Shown piece by piece: positions 1-5,095 of a stretch of 18,817 nucleotides of DNA; within the stretch, counting starts at the first letter, position 1; every line of letters starts with the position of its first letter. The notes under the pieces were generated by a model. It did no database searches. It saw nothing but the letters and a program-made list of their open reading frames with translations, and was not told where the DNA came from. The stretch is from a bacterium (GTDB taxonomy: Bacteria; Patescibacteriota; Minisyncoccia; Minisyncoccales; JAGMAB01), in assembly GCA_030643665.1 (NCBI GenBank), contig DAOWKS010000036.1:1-18817 (forward strand), written 5' to 3'. Position numbers and translations under genes: made by a program.

Positions 1-272
1 ATATTCATTCGTATTCTCTCTTCGTCCAAGAATCGTTCCAAAGAGAAAAAGTTTGCTTCGCTACTTTTTGTTTCTTCGTATCTTTTCAGTAAATCCTGAA
101 TTCTGTCTACGTGATATACTCGTATATTTTTTGTCACAAAAGGTTTTAACTCTTCTGGGAATGAAGAATCAAAACTTATTTCATCAAATAAACGACCATA
201 TCTTAATTTTACATAGATAATCCCTGCTATAAATACTACAACAGCAACCAATACAACAAGAAAAATGCCCAT
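1..272 (-). CDS. Membrane-anchored hypothetical protein, 3' end missing
   Basis: An open frame starts at ATG 272 and runs off the left edge with about 90 codons visible. Residues 2-20 form one hydrophobic segment (GIFLVVLVAVVVFIAGIIY), which reads as an N-terminal membrane anchor or uncleaved signal. The remaining visible part is charged and soluble-looking. A good Shine-Dalgarno (AAAGGAGGT) lies upstream, although its roughly 13-nt spacing to ATG is long. Transcription probably starts near 350 from the TTGACA/TAAGAT promoter at 357-384, giving a leader with a stem-loop at 307-350. I do not recognise a family from this fragment, and LemA-like or other single-pass proteins cannot be distinguished. 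That a gene is present is fairly sure; its function is unknown. Confidence 0.7.
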   Translation of the reverse strand, partial: MGIFLVVLVAVVVFIAGIIYVKLRYGRLFDEISFDSSFPEELKPFVTKNIRVYHVDRIQDLLKRYEETKSSEANFFSLERFLDEERIRMN

Positions 273-306
273 TTTTTTCTTTTACACCTCCTTTTCTTTT
301 TATTCT

Positions 307-350
307 TATCAGAAGCCAATTTTTAAATGAACAATACTCTTCTTCTGATA
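307..350 (-). promoter_or_regulatory. 5'-UTR stem-loop upstream of the first CDS
   Basis: TATCAGAAG (307-315) and CTTCTGATA (342-350) are perfect 9-bp inverted arms with a 26-nt loop. The element starts at the predicted transcription start (about 350) and ends before the Shine-Dalgarno near 285. That placement suits a 5' mRNA-stabilising hairpin or a regulatory leader. It is not a terminator, because no U-run follows on the minus strand. Confidence 0.45.
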
Positions 351-356
351 TCCCCT

Positions 357-384
357 ATCTTAAAGATTTCTTTCTCTTTGTCAA
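357..384 (-). promoter_or_regulatory. Sigma70-type promoter for the first CDS
   Basis: The -35 TTGACA is at 379-384 and the -10 TAAGAT at 357-362, with a 16-bp spacer, reading leftwards. A G-rich discriminator (AGGGG) follows the -10. The same TTAAGATAGGGG string recurs in the thioredoxin-FTR promoter at 5039-5067. Confidence 0.55.
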
Positions 385-442
385 TGGTTTCGTAATAAAT
401 TTACCTCTGACAACTTCTCGCGATCGTTGGATATTGTCAGTA

Positions 443-1075
443 TTAAAAAAGAGGGGCGCCGACGATTAGGGCAAAAATCCAGTTAATAACCAAAATTATC
501 CAAGGAAAGAAAAAAAAGATAATAAAAAGCAGGATAAAAAGACCGAACTGGCTTAAAAATATTCTTACATTTTCCATTTTTTGGGGCAGAAAAGTAAAAA
601 GAATATGAGAACCGTCCAATGGAGGAACAGGCAATAAATTAAATATTGCTAAAAGTATGTTTATATAAACAATAAAAGAAAACATCATATAAAGCCCTTG
701 AAAACCGGCTAATACAGGCAAAAATCTTAAAGCTAAGCCGAAAACCAAGGCTATTGCCAAATTTGAAGCCGGACCCGCCAAAGCTACTTTGGCAGAACCG
801 TATTTCTGGTCCTTAAAATTATAAGGATTAATCGGCACCGGTTTTGCCCAACCGAAAATAATTCCGCCGCCTGTCAATTTAATCATTAAAATCAAAAAAA
901 TAGGCACTATAACAGAACCAATAGGGTCTAAATGTTTTATTGGATTCAAAGTCAGACGCCCGGCATTTTTTGCCGTGGGGTCTCCTAAATAATTTGCCAT
1001 TGCGCCGTGAGAAACCTCATGAATAACAATGGAAAGAATAAGAATAACAATAAGAAAAATATATTCTAATAACAT
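443..1075 (-). CDS. Site-2 protease family zinc metalloprotease (M50B), RseP/SpoIVFB-like
   Basis: This 210-aa polytopic membrane protein has the M50 zinc motif HEVSH (His19, Glu20, His23) in its first membrane segment. The second signature, NLLPVPPLDG (residues 146-155), supplies the Asp ligand. Both are diagnostic of intramembrane site-2 proteases. There is no PDZ domain, so it resembles the short sporulation/archaeal-type S2P rather than full RseP. About five or six hydrophobic segments are visible, and the C-terminal tail is very hydrophobic. The family cleaves transmembrane substrates such as anti-sigma factors; no substrate can be named here. ATG 1075 lies exactly 6 nt downstream of a TATGAT -10 box and has no Shine-Dalgarno, so the mRNA is probably leaderless. 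It is divergent from rpmB. Confidence 0.9.
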   Translation of the reverse strand: MLLEYIFLIVILILSIVIHEVSHGAMANYLGDPTAKNAGRLTLNPIKHLDPIGSVIVPIFLILMIKLTGGGIIFGWAKPVPINPYNFKDQKYGSAKVALAGPASNLAIALVFGLALRFLPVLAGFQGLYMMFSFIVYINILLAIFNLLPVPPLDGSHILFTFLPQKMENVRIFLSQFGLFILLFIIFFFFPWIILVINWIFALIVGAPLF

Positions 1076-1081
1076 TTTTTA

Positions 1082-1109
1082 ATCATACCATAATATAAAA
1101 TCTTGCCAA
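1082..1109 (-). promoter_or_regulatory. Promoter of the M50 protease, leaderless geometry
   Basis: The -35 TTGGCA (1104-1109) and -10 TATGAT (1082-1087) have a 16-bp spacer. Six bases separate the -10 from ATG 1075, so the expected +1 falls on the A of the start codon. The -35 overlaps that of the divergent rpmB promoter. Confidence 0.55.
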
Positions 1110-1130
1110 ATTTAAAAATTCTGCTATCAT
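1103..1130 (+). promoter_or_regulatory. Promoter of rpmB, near-leaderless
   Basis: The -35 TTGCCA (1103-1108) and -10 TATCAT (1125-1130) have a 16-bp spacer, with an extended -10 TGC at 1122-1124. Only nine bases lie between the -10 and ATG 1140, so the transcript would carry a leader of about 0-4 nt with no Shine-Dalgarno. Confidence 0.55.
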
Positions 1131-1139
1131 AAATATCCT

Positions 1140-1328
1140 ATGGCAAAACAATGCGCTATATGCGGAAAAAAATCAATGATGGTTGGAAAACTGGTAAAAC
1201 TGCGCGGCAAATACAATCCAACCATTAAAAAAAGAAAATACCCAAATTTACAATGGGTTCGCTTGCCTTCCGGCAAAAGAGTTCTTGCCTGTACTAAATG
1301 TATCAAGGCAATGGGTAAAAGGAAATAA
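1140..1328 (+). CDS. rpmB: Large ribosomal subunit protein bL28
   Basis: This 62-aa basic protein begins MAKQCAICGK and matches the bL28 pattern, including a zinc-ribbon form with Cys5/Cys8 and Cys51/Cys54. Length is normal for a compact bL28. It binds 23S rRNA and helps assemble the large subunit. The start is fixed by the conserved N-terminus and by a promoter nine bases upstream; no Shine-Dalgarno is present. The stop at 1328 is followed after 6 nt by a tRNA-Pro-like gene on the same strand, so the two are probably cotranscribed and the tRNA released by RNase P and 3' processing. Retention of all four Cys contrasts with the zinc-free bL28 of many bacteria. Confidence 0.96.
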   Translation: MAKQCAICGKKSMMVGKLVKLRGKYNPTIKKRKYPNLQWVRLPSGKRVLACTKCIKAMGKRK

Positions 1329-1334
1329 TTTCTC

Positions 1335-1409
1335 CGGGCTGTAGTATAACAGTTAGTATTTGCCCTCGGGGAGGGTAAGACCTGGGCGCAACTCCCAGCA
1401 GCCCGACCA
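1335..1409 (+). tRNA. tRNA-Pro(GGG), structurally aberrant
   Basis: The 75 nt fold as a cloverleaf. The acceptor stem is CGGGCTG/CAGCCCG (1335-1341 with 1399-1405), followed by A73 and an encoded CCA (1407-1409). A short D-stem contains two G-U pairs. The anticodon stem is TGCCC/GGGTA (1361-1365 with 1373-1377) with loop TCGGGGA and anticodon GGG. The T-stem is CTGGG/CCCAG (1382-1386 with 1394-1398). C1-G72, A73, G35 and G36 are the expected bacterial proline identity elements. Oddities: the T-loop is CGCAACT instead of TTCnAnn; position 33 is C, not U; and the D-loop keeps only one of the two conserved G18G19. U32-A38 and C33-G37 could pair and close the anticodon into a triloop. It may be a functional divergent tRNA or a tRNA-like element. 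Confidence 0.75.
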
Positions 1410-1410
1410 A

Positions 1411-1553
1411 ATCAAAAGACCCTGCTAACCTTTAGAAATTCTTCTGGAAAAAAATCCAGGTGGGTGTCCAAGTTCCGCTCCTAAAAGCGAAATCATATCG
1501 GACTCCCTGAAAGAACGTTTGTCCCAGAATTTAACTAAAAGCAACAGAGCCTC
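1411..1553 (-). ncRNA. ssrS: Candidate 6S RNA
   Basis: A strong promoter (1560-1589) would start a transcript at about 1553 that folds into a long, interrupted hairpin. The closing stem pairs GGCUCUGUUG (1551-1542) with UAGCAGGGUC (1427-1418), then CUUUUAG with CUAAAGG, then AAAUUCU with AGAAUUU. A large central bubble follows, whose 3' side carries a small hairpin, CUGGA/UCCAG (1458-1443). The apical part pairs GGGAGUCC with GGACACCC around an inner UUCGCU/AGCGGAA stem. Several stem pairs are G-U on this strand and would be A-C on the other, which supports transcription from minus. UUUUGAUUU follows the closing stem. The closing stem, open bubble with 3'-side hairpin and apical stem match 6S RNA, which mimics an open promoter and sequesters RNA polymerase. 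SRP RNA is unlikely because its conserved tip motif is absent. The 3' end abuts the tRNA CCA. Confidence 0.6.
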
Positions 1554-1559
1554 ACTTTT

Positions 1560-1589
1560 ATTATATCACCTATCTGTTTCGTTTGTCAA
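1560..1589 (-). promoter_or_regulatory. Consensus sigma70 promoter of the candidate 6S RNA
   Basis: The -35 TTGACA (1584-1589) and -10 TATAAT (1560-1565) are both perfect consensus, with an 18-bp spacer. No open reading frame follows on this strand, so it serves a non-coding transcript. It lies ten bases beyond the adenylate kinase stop codon. Confidence 0.8.
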
Positions 1590-1599
1590 CTTCAAACAA

Positions 1600-2664
1600 C
1601 TACAAATTTAGCGCTTTTACCATTTGTTTGAGCATTGAAACAACCACAGGTCCCGGCATTAAACTACAAGAAGCAATCCCATTATCGTCTTTAATTATCC
1701 ATGGTTTTTTAAATATCTTTACTTTTTTCTCTTTCTCGTCCCACTTATAACAAAACTCTGGCGTAATTTCATAATCATCAATGTATTTTTTGACAAACTT
1801 TATCGGAACAGAGTTTCTCAAAAGAACTTTTGGAACTCCGTAAAGAGAAAAACTCTGGTCTATTAATTTTTCATCCATTATCAATCTTTTCTTTATTAAT
1901 TTAATACCTGATTTATCCCCTTCTTTGGATACCATTTTTGCGCCTTTACAATTTGGATTGTCACAAATTAAATAAAATTCTTTTTTCTTTTTATTATAGC
2001 CAACTTTGGAAGTGGGAAGTAATTTTAAATTTCTGGAGGTTTGGCATAAAGGACAAATTCGCCTCCATTTAATTCTTTCGTTAATCACTGAACGCGACAC
2101 ATTAATTAAAATAAAAATATCCGGGTCTTGCCGGTAATCAATTAAGTCGCGAAAAAATAAAGAATGAGCAATTTGGTCTAAATCGCGTGGAAAACCATCA
2201 ATAAAAAGAGCTTTCTTTTTTCTTTTAGTAATTTCCCTTTTTGCCAAAATCAAAATTAATTCTGTTGGTAAAAGTTTTTCAGTGTTTCTTTTTTCCAAAA
2301 GAGAAATTATTTTTTCAATTGAAAGCCAGCCGCGATAATTGTTTTTTAAAAAATTAATTAATTGTTGTCTCTTTTTTTTGTCTTTCAGTTCTTTATCAAC
2401 CTCTCTAATTATATCGCCGATAGAAAAATGTTGTATTTTTTCTGGAGCAACAATTTCAGCAAACATTTTAGCATAAGTGCCTTTACCTGAATTTTTTTTA
2501 CCTAAAAGATAAGCAATAAAACTGTTATGTTCCAAATATCTTCTTAGTTTTTTAATATCTGCGCCGGCTTTTGCTTCAAAATAGGCCCCGCGTTCTTTAT
2601 GGTTAGTTAAATCAAACTCTTGCCTTACGCCGGCAATTTTTGTTTTAAAAACAGGAAATTTCAT
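1600..2664 (-). CDS. Adenylate kinase-like nucleoside monophosphate kinase with N- and C-terminal extensions
   Basis: The core shows a P-loop GKKNSGKGT (residues 55-63), the NMP-binding SIGDIIRE (81-88) and the switch motif FIDGFPRDLDQ (154-164). The LID domain carries a four-Cys zinc site (Cys204, Cys207, Cys234, Cys239). It should catalyse ATP + AMP to 2 ADP, or act on another NMP, in the cytoplasm. At 354 aa it is far longer than a standard ~215-aa Adk. There is an extension of about 48 aa before the P-loop strand and one of about 70 aa after the usual C-terminus. The usual LID arginine/aspartate signature is changed (GDKSGIKLIKKR). Such long forms are, as far as I know, typical of Patescibacteria. 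It sits 12 nt after the ComEC-like gene with no visible Shine-Dalgarno, suggesting one operon. The NMP substrate is not proven. Confidence 0.85.
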   Translation of the reverse strand: MKFPVFKTKIAGVRQEFDLTNHKERGAYFEAKAGADIKKLRRYLEHNSFIAYLLGKKNSGKGTYAKMFAEIVAPEKIQHFSIGDIIREVDKELKDKKKRQQLINFLKNNYRGWLSIEKIISLLEKRNTEKLLPTELILILAKREITKRKKKALFIDGFPRDLDQIAHSLFFRDLIDYRQDPDIFILINVSRSVINERIKWRRICPLCQTSRNLKLLPTSKVGYNKKKKEFYLICDNPNCKGAKMVSKEGDKSGIKLIKKRLIMDEKLIDQSFSLYGVPKVLLRNSVPIKFVKKYIDDYEITPEFCYKWDEKEKKVKIFKKPWIIKDDNGIASCSLMPGPVVVSMLKQMVKALNL

Positions 2665-2676
2665 AAATGCGAATAA

Positions 2677-3540
2677 TTACTTTATTGTTAAATTTTCTCC
2701 GTCAGAAATAATTTTTATGTCGTTGTCTTTATCAGTTCTTAAAATTTTAATATCATACTTTTTCAGAGTTGCCAATGTTTCCTGATGCGGATGGCCGTAA
2801 CGATTGTCTTTGCCGGCTGAAATTACGGCAATTTCCGGCGAGACCTCGCTAATAAATTCCTCCGCGGTTGATGTCTTGCTCCCGTGATGGCCGACTTTTA
2901 AAACATCGGAATTAATATTCTTTCCTTTATTTACTAATTTTCTCTCTACTGATTTAAAAGCATCGCCTGTAAAAAGAAAAGAAGTTTCTCCGAGAAAAAA
3001 ACGTAAAATTATAGAAGTGTTGTTAATGTTTTTAATTTCTTGACTATTAAGATTTTCAAAAGGATATAATACATTAAAAACAACTCTGCCTGCGATTATT
3101 TTTTGACCCATTTGGGCAATAAAAATTTCTGCCTCTTCATTTTTAATTAACCTAATCCATTCATTGTATTCCGAAGTATTCCTGACTACGCCTGTCCATA
3201 AGATATTTTCCACTTTATATCTTTTTAAAACTTCAATTAAACCGGCAATGTGGTCATGTTCAGGATGAGTTAAAATTATTAAATCCAGAGACCTGTCCCA
3301 AAAAGGCATTTCATTGTTTAACTTTTCTAAGACAACAGATGACGGGCCTCCATCAATTAAAATCTGATGATTCTGCGGAGTTTCAATAAAAATAGCGTCT
3401 CCCTGCCCAACATCAAAAAAATTCACTTGTAAAAATTTTGGCTTGTTTAAATCGTAAACAGTCAACCAAACAATAATATTAAAACAAACTAAGCCAATCA
3501 AAATATAAACAACAAAATTTTTGTTTTTATTCAAACCCAC
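2677..3540 (-). CDS. ComEC/Rec2-like metallo-beta-lactamase fold hydrolase, membrane-anchored
   Basis: The 287-aa protein has an N-terminal membrane segment (about residues 8-28) followed by an MBL-fold domain. Its motifs are DVGQGD (43-48), the DGG turn (63-65) and the metal-binding THPEHDH (91-97). Further on are FTGDA, VGHHGSKTS and GHPHQETL. This is the extracellular C-terminal domain of ComEC, made as a separate protein. In full ComEC this domain is proposed to degrade the non-transported DNA strand during uptake. Here no Competence membrane domain is attached, so a role as a surface nuclease or phosphodiesterase is inference. The first codon appears to be GTG at 3540; TTG at 3534 is an alternative, and no Shine-Dalgarno decides. 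A long hairpin (3551-3598) lies just upstream, and adenylate kinase follows in the same direction. Confidence 0.85.
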   Translation of the reverse strand: MGLNKNKNFVVYILIGLVCFNIIVWLTVYDLNKPKFLQVNFFDVGQGDAIFIETPQNHQILIDGGPSSVVLEKLNNEMPFWDRSLDLIILTHPEHDHIAGLIEVLKRYKVENILWTGVVRNTSEYNEWIRLIKNEEAEIFIAQMGQKIIAGRVVFNVLYPFENLNSQEIKNINNTSIILRFFLGETSFLFTGDAFKSVERKLVNKGKNINSDVLKVGHHGSKTSTAEEFISEVSPEIAVISAGKDNRYGHPHQETLATLKKYDIKILRTDKDNDIKIISDGENLTIK

Positions 3541-3550
3541 GCAAGTGTAT

Positions 3551-3598
3551 ATCTAATTAACCCCGCCCTTTCTTTAGAAAAGGCGGGATTAACTAATT
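3551..3598 (-). repeat. Long near-perfect palindromic hairpin
   Basis: Arms 3551-3573 and 3576-3598 contain CCCGCC and GGCGGG cores flanked by AT-rich ends. On the minus strand the arms pair almost end to end over about 23 positions; all four departures become G-U wobbles there, whereas on plus they are A-C mismatches. The element therefore looks selected as an RNA in the minus transcript between the DUF5679 and ComEC-like genes. No U-run follows, so it is not a canonical terminator. It may be an mRNA-processing or stabilising hairpin or a REP-like repeat. Confidence 0.6.
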
Positions 3599-3611
3599 TA
3601 AAATAGTATTT

Positions 3612-3773
3612 TCACTTATTTCCTAAAATTCTAAACATCTTTGTTCCGCACTTCGGGCAGATTCCTGTCATAGCTCTTCTTTTAGTTCCTCCCTTGCCTT
3701 TCATACTTATCTCTTTCTCATCCTTCATTTCTCTTTTGGCTTTACATTTTACGCAATAAGCTGTAGTAGCCAT
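3612..3773 (-). CDS. DUF5679 small zinc-finger protein
   Basis: The 53-aa frame starts at ATG 3773 (MATTAYCVKCKAKREM) and ends at TGA 3612. Two Cys pairs (YCVKC at residues 7-10 and CPKC at 39-42) with a basic linker and a GTKMFRI tail match the DUF5679 pattern, a small zinc-ribbon protein of unknown role common in Patescibacteria. The lack of membrane segments and the basic charge suggest a nucleic-acid or ribosome partner, but this is inference. It has its own promoter (TATAAT 3865-3870), a hairpin and the AAAGGTCG motif in an 85-nt leader. No Shine-Dalgarno is seen. Confidence 0.85.
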   Translation of the reverse strand: MATTAYCVKCKAKREMKDEKEISMKGKGGTKRRAMTGICPKCGTKMFRILGNK

Positions 3774-3870
3774 AATTAAAATTTATTTTATTAGTTCATT
3801 AAAAATAGCGACCTTTCCCAAACACATAATTTTGTTATATGCTCGGTGAATTTTCCACAATCCAATTATA
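3774..3870 (-). promoter_or_regulatory. Promoter and structured leader of the DUF5679 gene
   Basis: The -10 TATAAT is at 3865-3870 with no convincing -35, and start is expected near 3858. The leader contains a 12-bp hairpin, CCGAGCAUAUAA/UUAUGUGUUUGG (3846-3835 with 3829-3818, loop CAAAA), whose three wobble pairs are G-U only on this strand. One base later comes AAAGGTCG (3816-3809), which lies 35 nt before ATG. The rest of the leader is A/U-rich with no Shine-Dalgarno. Confidence 0.5.
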
Positions 3871-3899
3871 CCTTAATTTAAGCAAAAAAGGTAGTCAAC

Positions 3900-4472
3900 T
3901 CAACTCCTTTTCAAAACCTTAAAATCTTTTTTTAAAATTTCTTTCATACCGGCATTATAAGTGGCGACGGCCGGATGATAAAGGGGAATAATTTTTAGTT
4001 TTTCATCTATCTCAAAAACTTTTCCGTGAATTTTACTGATACCTTGAATTTCAGCTTTTAATCCGTATTTTTCCAAAATATAAGCAGTGGAAAAATTCCC
4101 TAAAGCGCAAATCATCTCTGGTTTAATAATTTCAATCTGTTTTTCTAAATAAGGAGAAAAATCTTTAATTTCTTCCGGTTTAGGGTCGCGGTTATTTGGC
4201 GGACGCAGTTTTACCACATTGGTAATATAAATTTCTTCTCTCTTAATTCCTGCTGATGCCAAAAGCTCATCTAAAATTTTTCCGGCGGCTCCGCAAAATG
4301 GCTGTCCGCTCATTGACTCGTAGTAACCCGGAGCTTCCCCGACTAATATTATCTTTGATTCTAAAGAACCTTCACCAAAAACAGGCTCTGTTCCCTGTCT
4401 ATATAGAAGATGCTTTTTGCAAAATTCCAAGCATTCTTTTTTTAATTTCTCTATTTCTTCAGTTTTTTTCAT
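3900..4472 (-). CDS. Family 4 (UDGa-type) uracil-DNA glycosylase lacking the usual Fe-S cysteines
   Basis: The 190-aa protein shows the family-4 motifs GEAPG (residues 45-49), GQPFCGAAG (56-64), TNVVKLRPPNNRDP (84-97) and YHPAV near the C-terminus. The family removes uracil from DNA to start base excision repair. Known family-4 enzymes hold a 4Fe-4S cluster with two N-terminal Cys (CxxC), one Cys in K-C-RPP and one in C-x-P-Y-L. Here the last two are Leu89 and Phe105, and the N-terminal pair is spaced CxxxC (Cys14, Cys18). The cluster is therefore probably absent. ATG 4472 overlaps the TGA of the thioredoxin-FTR gene (ATGA), which fixes the start over an in-frame ATG six codons earlier and indicates translational coupling. 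Confidence 0.88.
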   Translation of the reverse strand: MKKTEEIEKLKKECLEFCKKHLLYRQGTEPVFGEGSLESKIILVGEAPGYYESMSGQPFCGAAGKILDELLASAGIKREEIYITNVVKLRPPNNRDPKPEEIKDFSPYLEKQIEIIKPEMICALGNFSTAYILEKYGLKAEIQGISKIHGKVFEIDEKLKIIPLYHPAVATYNAGMKEILKKDFKVLKRS

Positions 4473-5032
4473 TTTACAAACAATTGGCAAAAACAGTGGC
4501 CATCTCTTTCAATTTCTTCCGGCATAAATTTACACGGACAGATTTTTTCTTTATCTTCTTCCGGATTGCCAATAATTCTCCGGCAGGGACAATATCTCTC
4601 TCCGTATTTCTTTTCATTTTCTAAGAGTCCTTTTACTAATCTATTCACTACTTCTTTATCCGGATTTAATTTAAATCCATTTTTTTGGGCATATTCCTCG
4701 TATTCTTTAATCAATAAAATCTCTTCCAGCCACTCTTTTATTATTGGCTCCGGCCTTACCCCAATAAATCCGCTCAAAGGTTTTCCTCCATTAAAAAAAA
4801 TAACAAAAGGAATTCTATCTATTTTATATTTTTGCGCGGTAAGAGGAGCGCTATCTAAATTAACTTTGGCTAAAATAATTTTTTCCTTATACTCTTCGGC
4901 TATTTTTTCTAAAATTGAACCAAGCGTAAGACAGGGCGAACACCATTCGGCCCAAAAATCAACCAAGACCGGTTTAGCCGCAATAGAAATTTCTTTTTCA
5001 AAATTTTCATCGGTTAAAGTTATTTCTGACAT
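4469..5032 (-). CDS. Thioredoxin fused to a ferredoxin-thioredoxin reductase catalytic-subunit-like domain
   Basis: The 187-aa protein has two domains. Residues 1-105 are a thioredoxin fold with active site WCSPC (30-34) and cis-Pro75 (RIPF). Residues about 112-187 match the FTR beta subunit: CPC (148-150), CPC (165-167) and CFC (180-182), ending in QLFVK. In FTR, four of these Cys ligate a 4Fe-4S cluster and two form the redox disulfide that hands electrons to thioredoxin; by analogy Cys150 and Cys182 would be the redox pair. The usual CHC histidine is Phe181, and motif spacings (14 and 12 residues) differ from plant/cyanobacterial FTR (16 and 8). The fusion joins reductase and substrate in one chain. 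A cytoplasmic, ferredoxin-fed disulfide reductase is inferred. It has a leaderless-type promoter at 5039-5067 and is coupled to the UDG gene. Confidence 0.88.
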   Translation of the reverse strand: MSEITLTDENFEKEISIAAKPVLVDFWAEWCSPCLTLGSILEKIAEEYKEKIILAKVNLDSAPLTAQKYKIDRIPFVIFFNGGKPLSGFIGVRPEPIIKEWLEEILLIKEYEEYAQKNGFKLNPDKEVVNRLVKGLLENEKKYGERYCPCRRIIGNPEEDKEKICPCKFMPEEIERDGHCFCQLFVK

Positions 5033-5038
5033 ACCCCT

Positions 5039-5067
5039 ATCTTAATTTACTTCACAATTTTTGTCAA
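5039..5067 (-). promoter_or_regulatory. Promoter of the Trx-FTR/UDG operon, leaderless geometry
   Basis: The -35 TTGACA (5062-5067) and -10 TAAGAT (5039-5044) have a 17-bp spacer. Six bases (AGGGGT) separate the -10 from ATG 5032, so transcription is expected to begin at the start codon. The -35 overlaps the U-run of the upstream gene's terminator. Confidence 0.65.
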
Positions 5068-5095
5068 AAAAAATAGAGGAGTGGTTAAACTCCTC
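5066..5095 (-). terminator. Intrinsic terminator of the 258-aa hypothetical gene
   Basis: On the minus strand GAGGAGT/ACTCCTC arms (5095-5089 and 5082-5076) are followed by TATTTTTTTT (down to 5066). The stem begins inside the stop codon of the gene (5094-5096). Its T-run merges into the -35 of the next promoter. Confidence 0.85.

Noticed and set aside
1411..1553. Identification of the structured RNA as SRP (4.5S) RNA
   Set aside because: The conserved SRP tip sequence is absent, and the fold has a large open central bubble instead of a closed rod.
3551..3598. Calling the long palindrome an intrinsic terminator
   Set aside because: No T-run follows the stem on either strand, so it is listed as a repeat or RNA hairpin.
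3881..3912. Possible weak terminator AAAAGG/CCTTTT at the UDG gene end
   Set aside because: Only six mostly A-T pairs with a 14-nt loop; not strong enough to call.
4473..4490. Upstream in-frame ATG giving a six-residue longer UDG
   Set aside because: The ATGA overlap with the thioredoxin-FTR stop at 4469-4472 is a much better coupled start.
4256..5045. Plus-strand open frames across the UDG and thioredoxin-FTR genes
   Set aside because: They are antisense to two genes with clear catalytic motifs, and their translations are low-complexity hydrophobic shadows.
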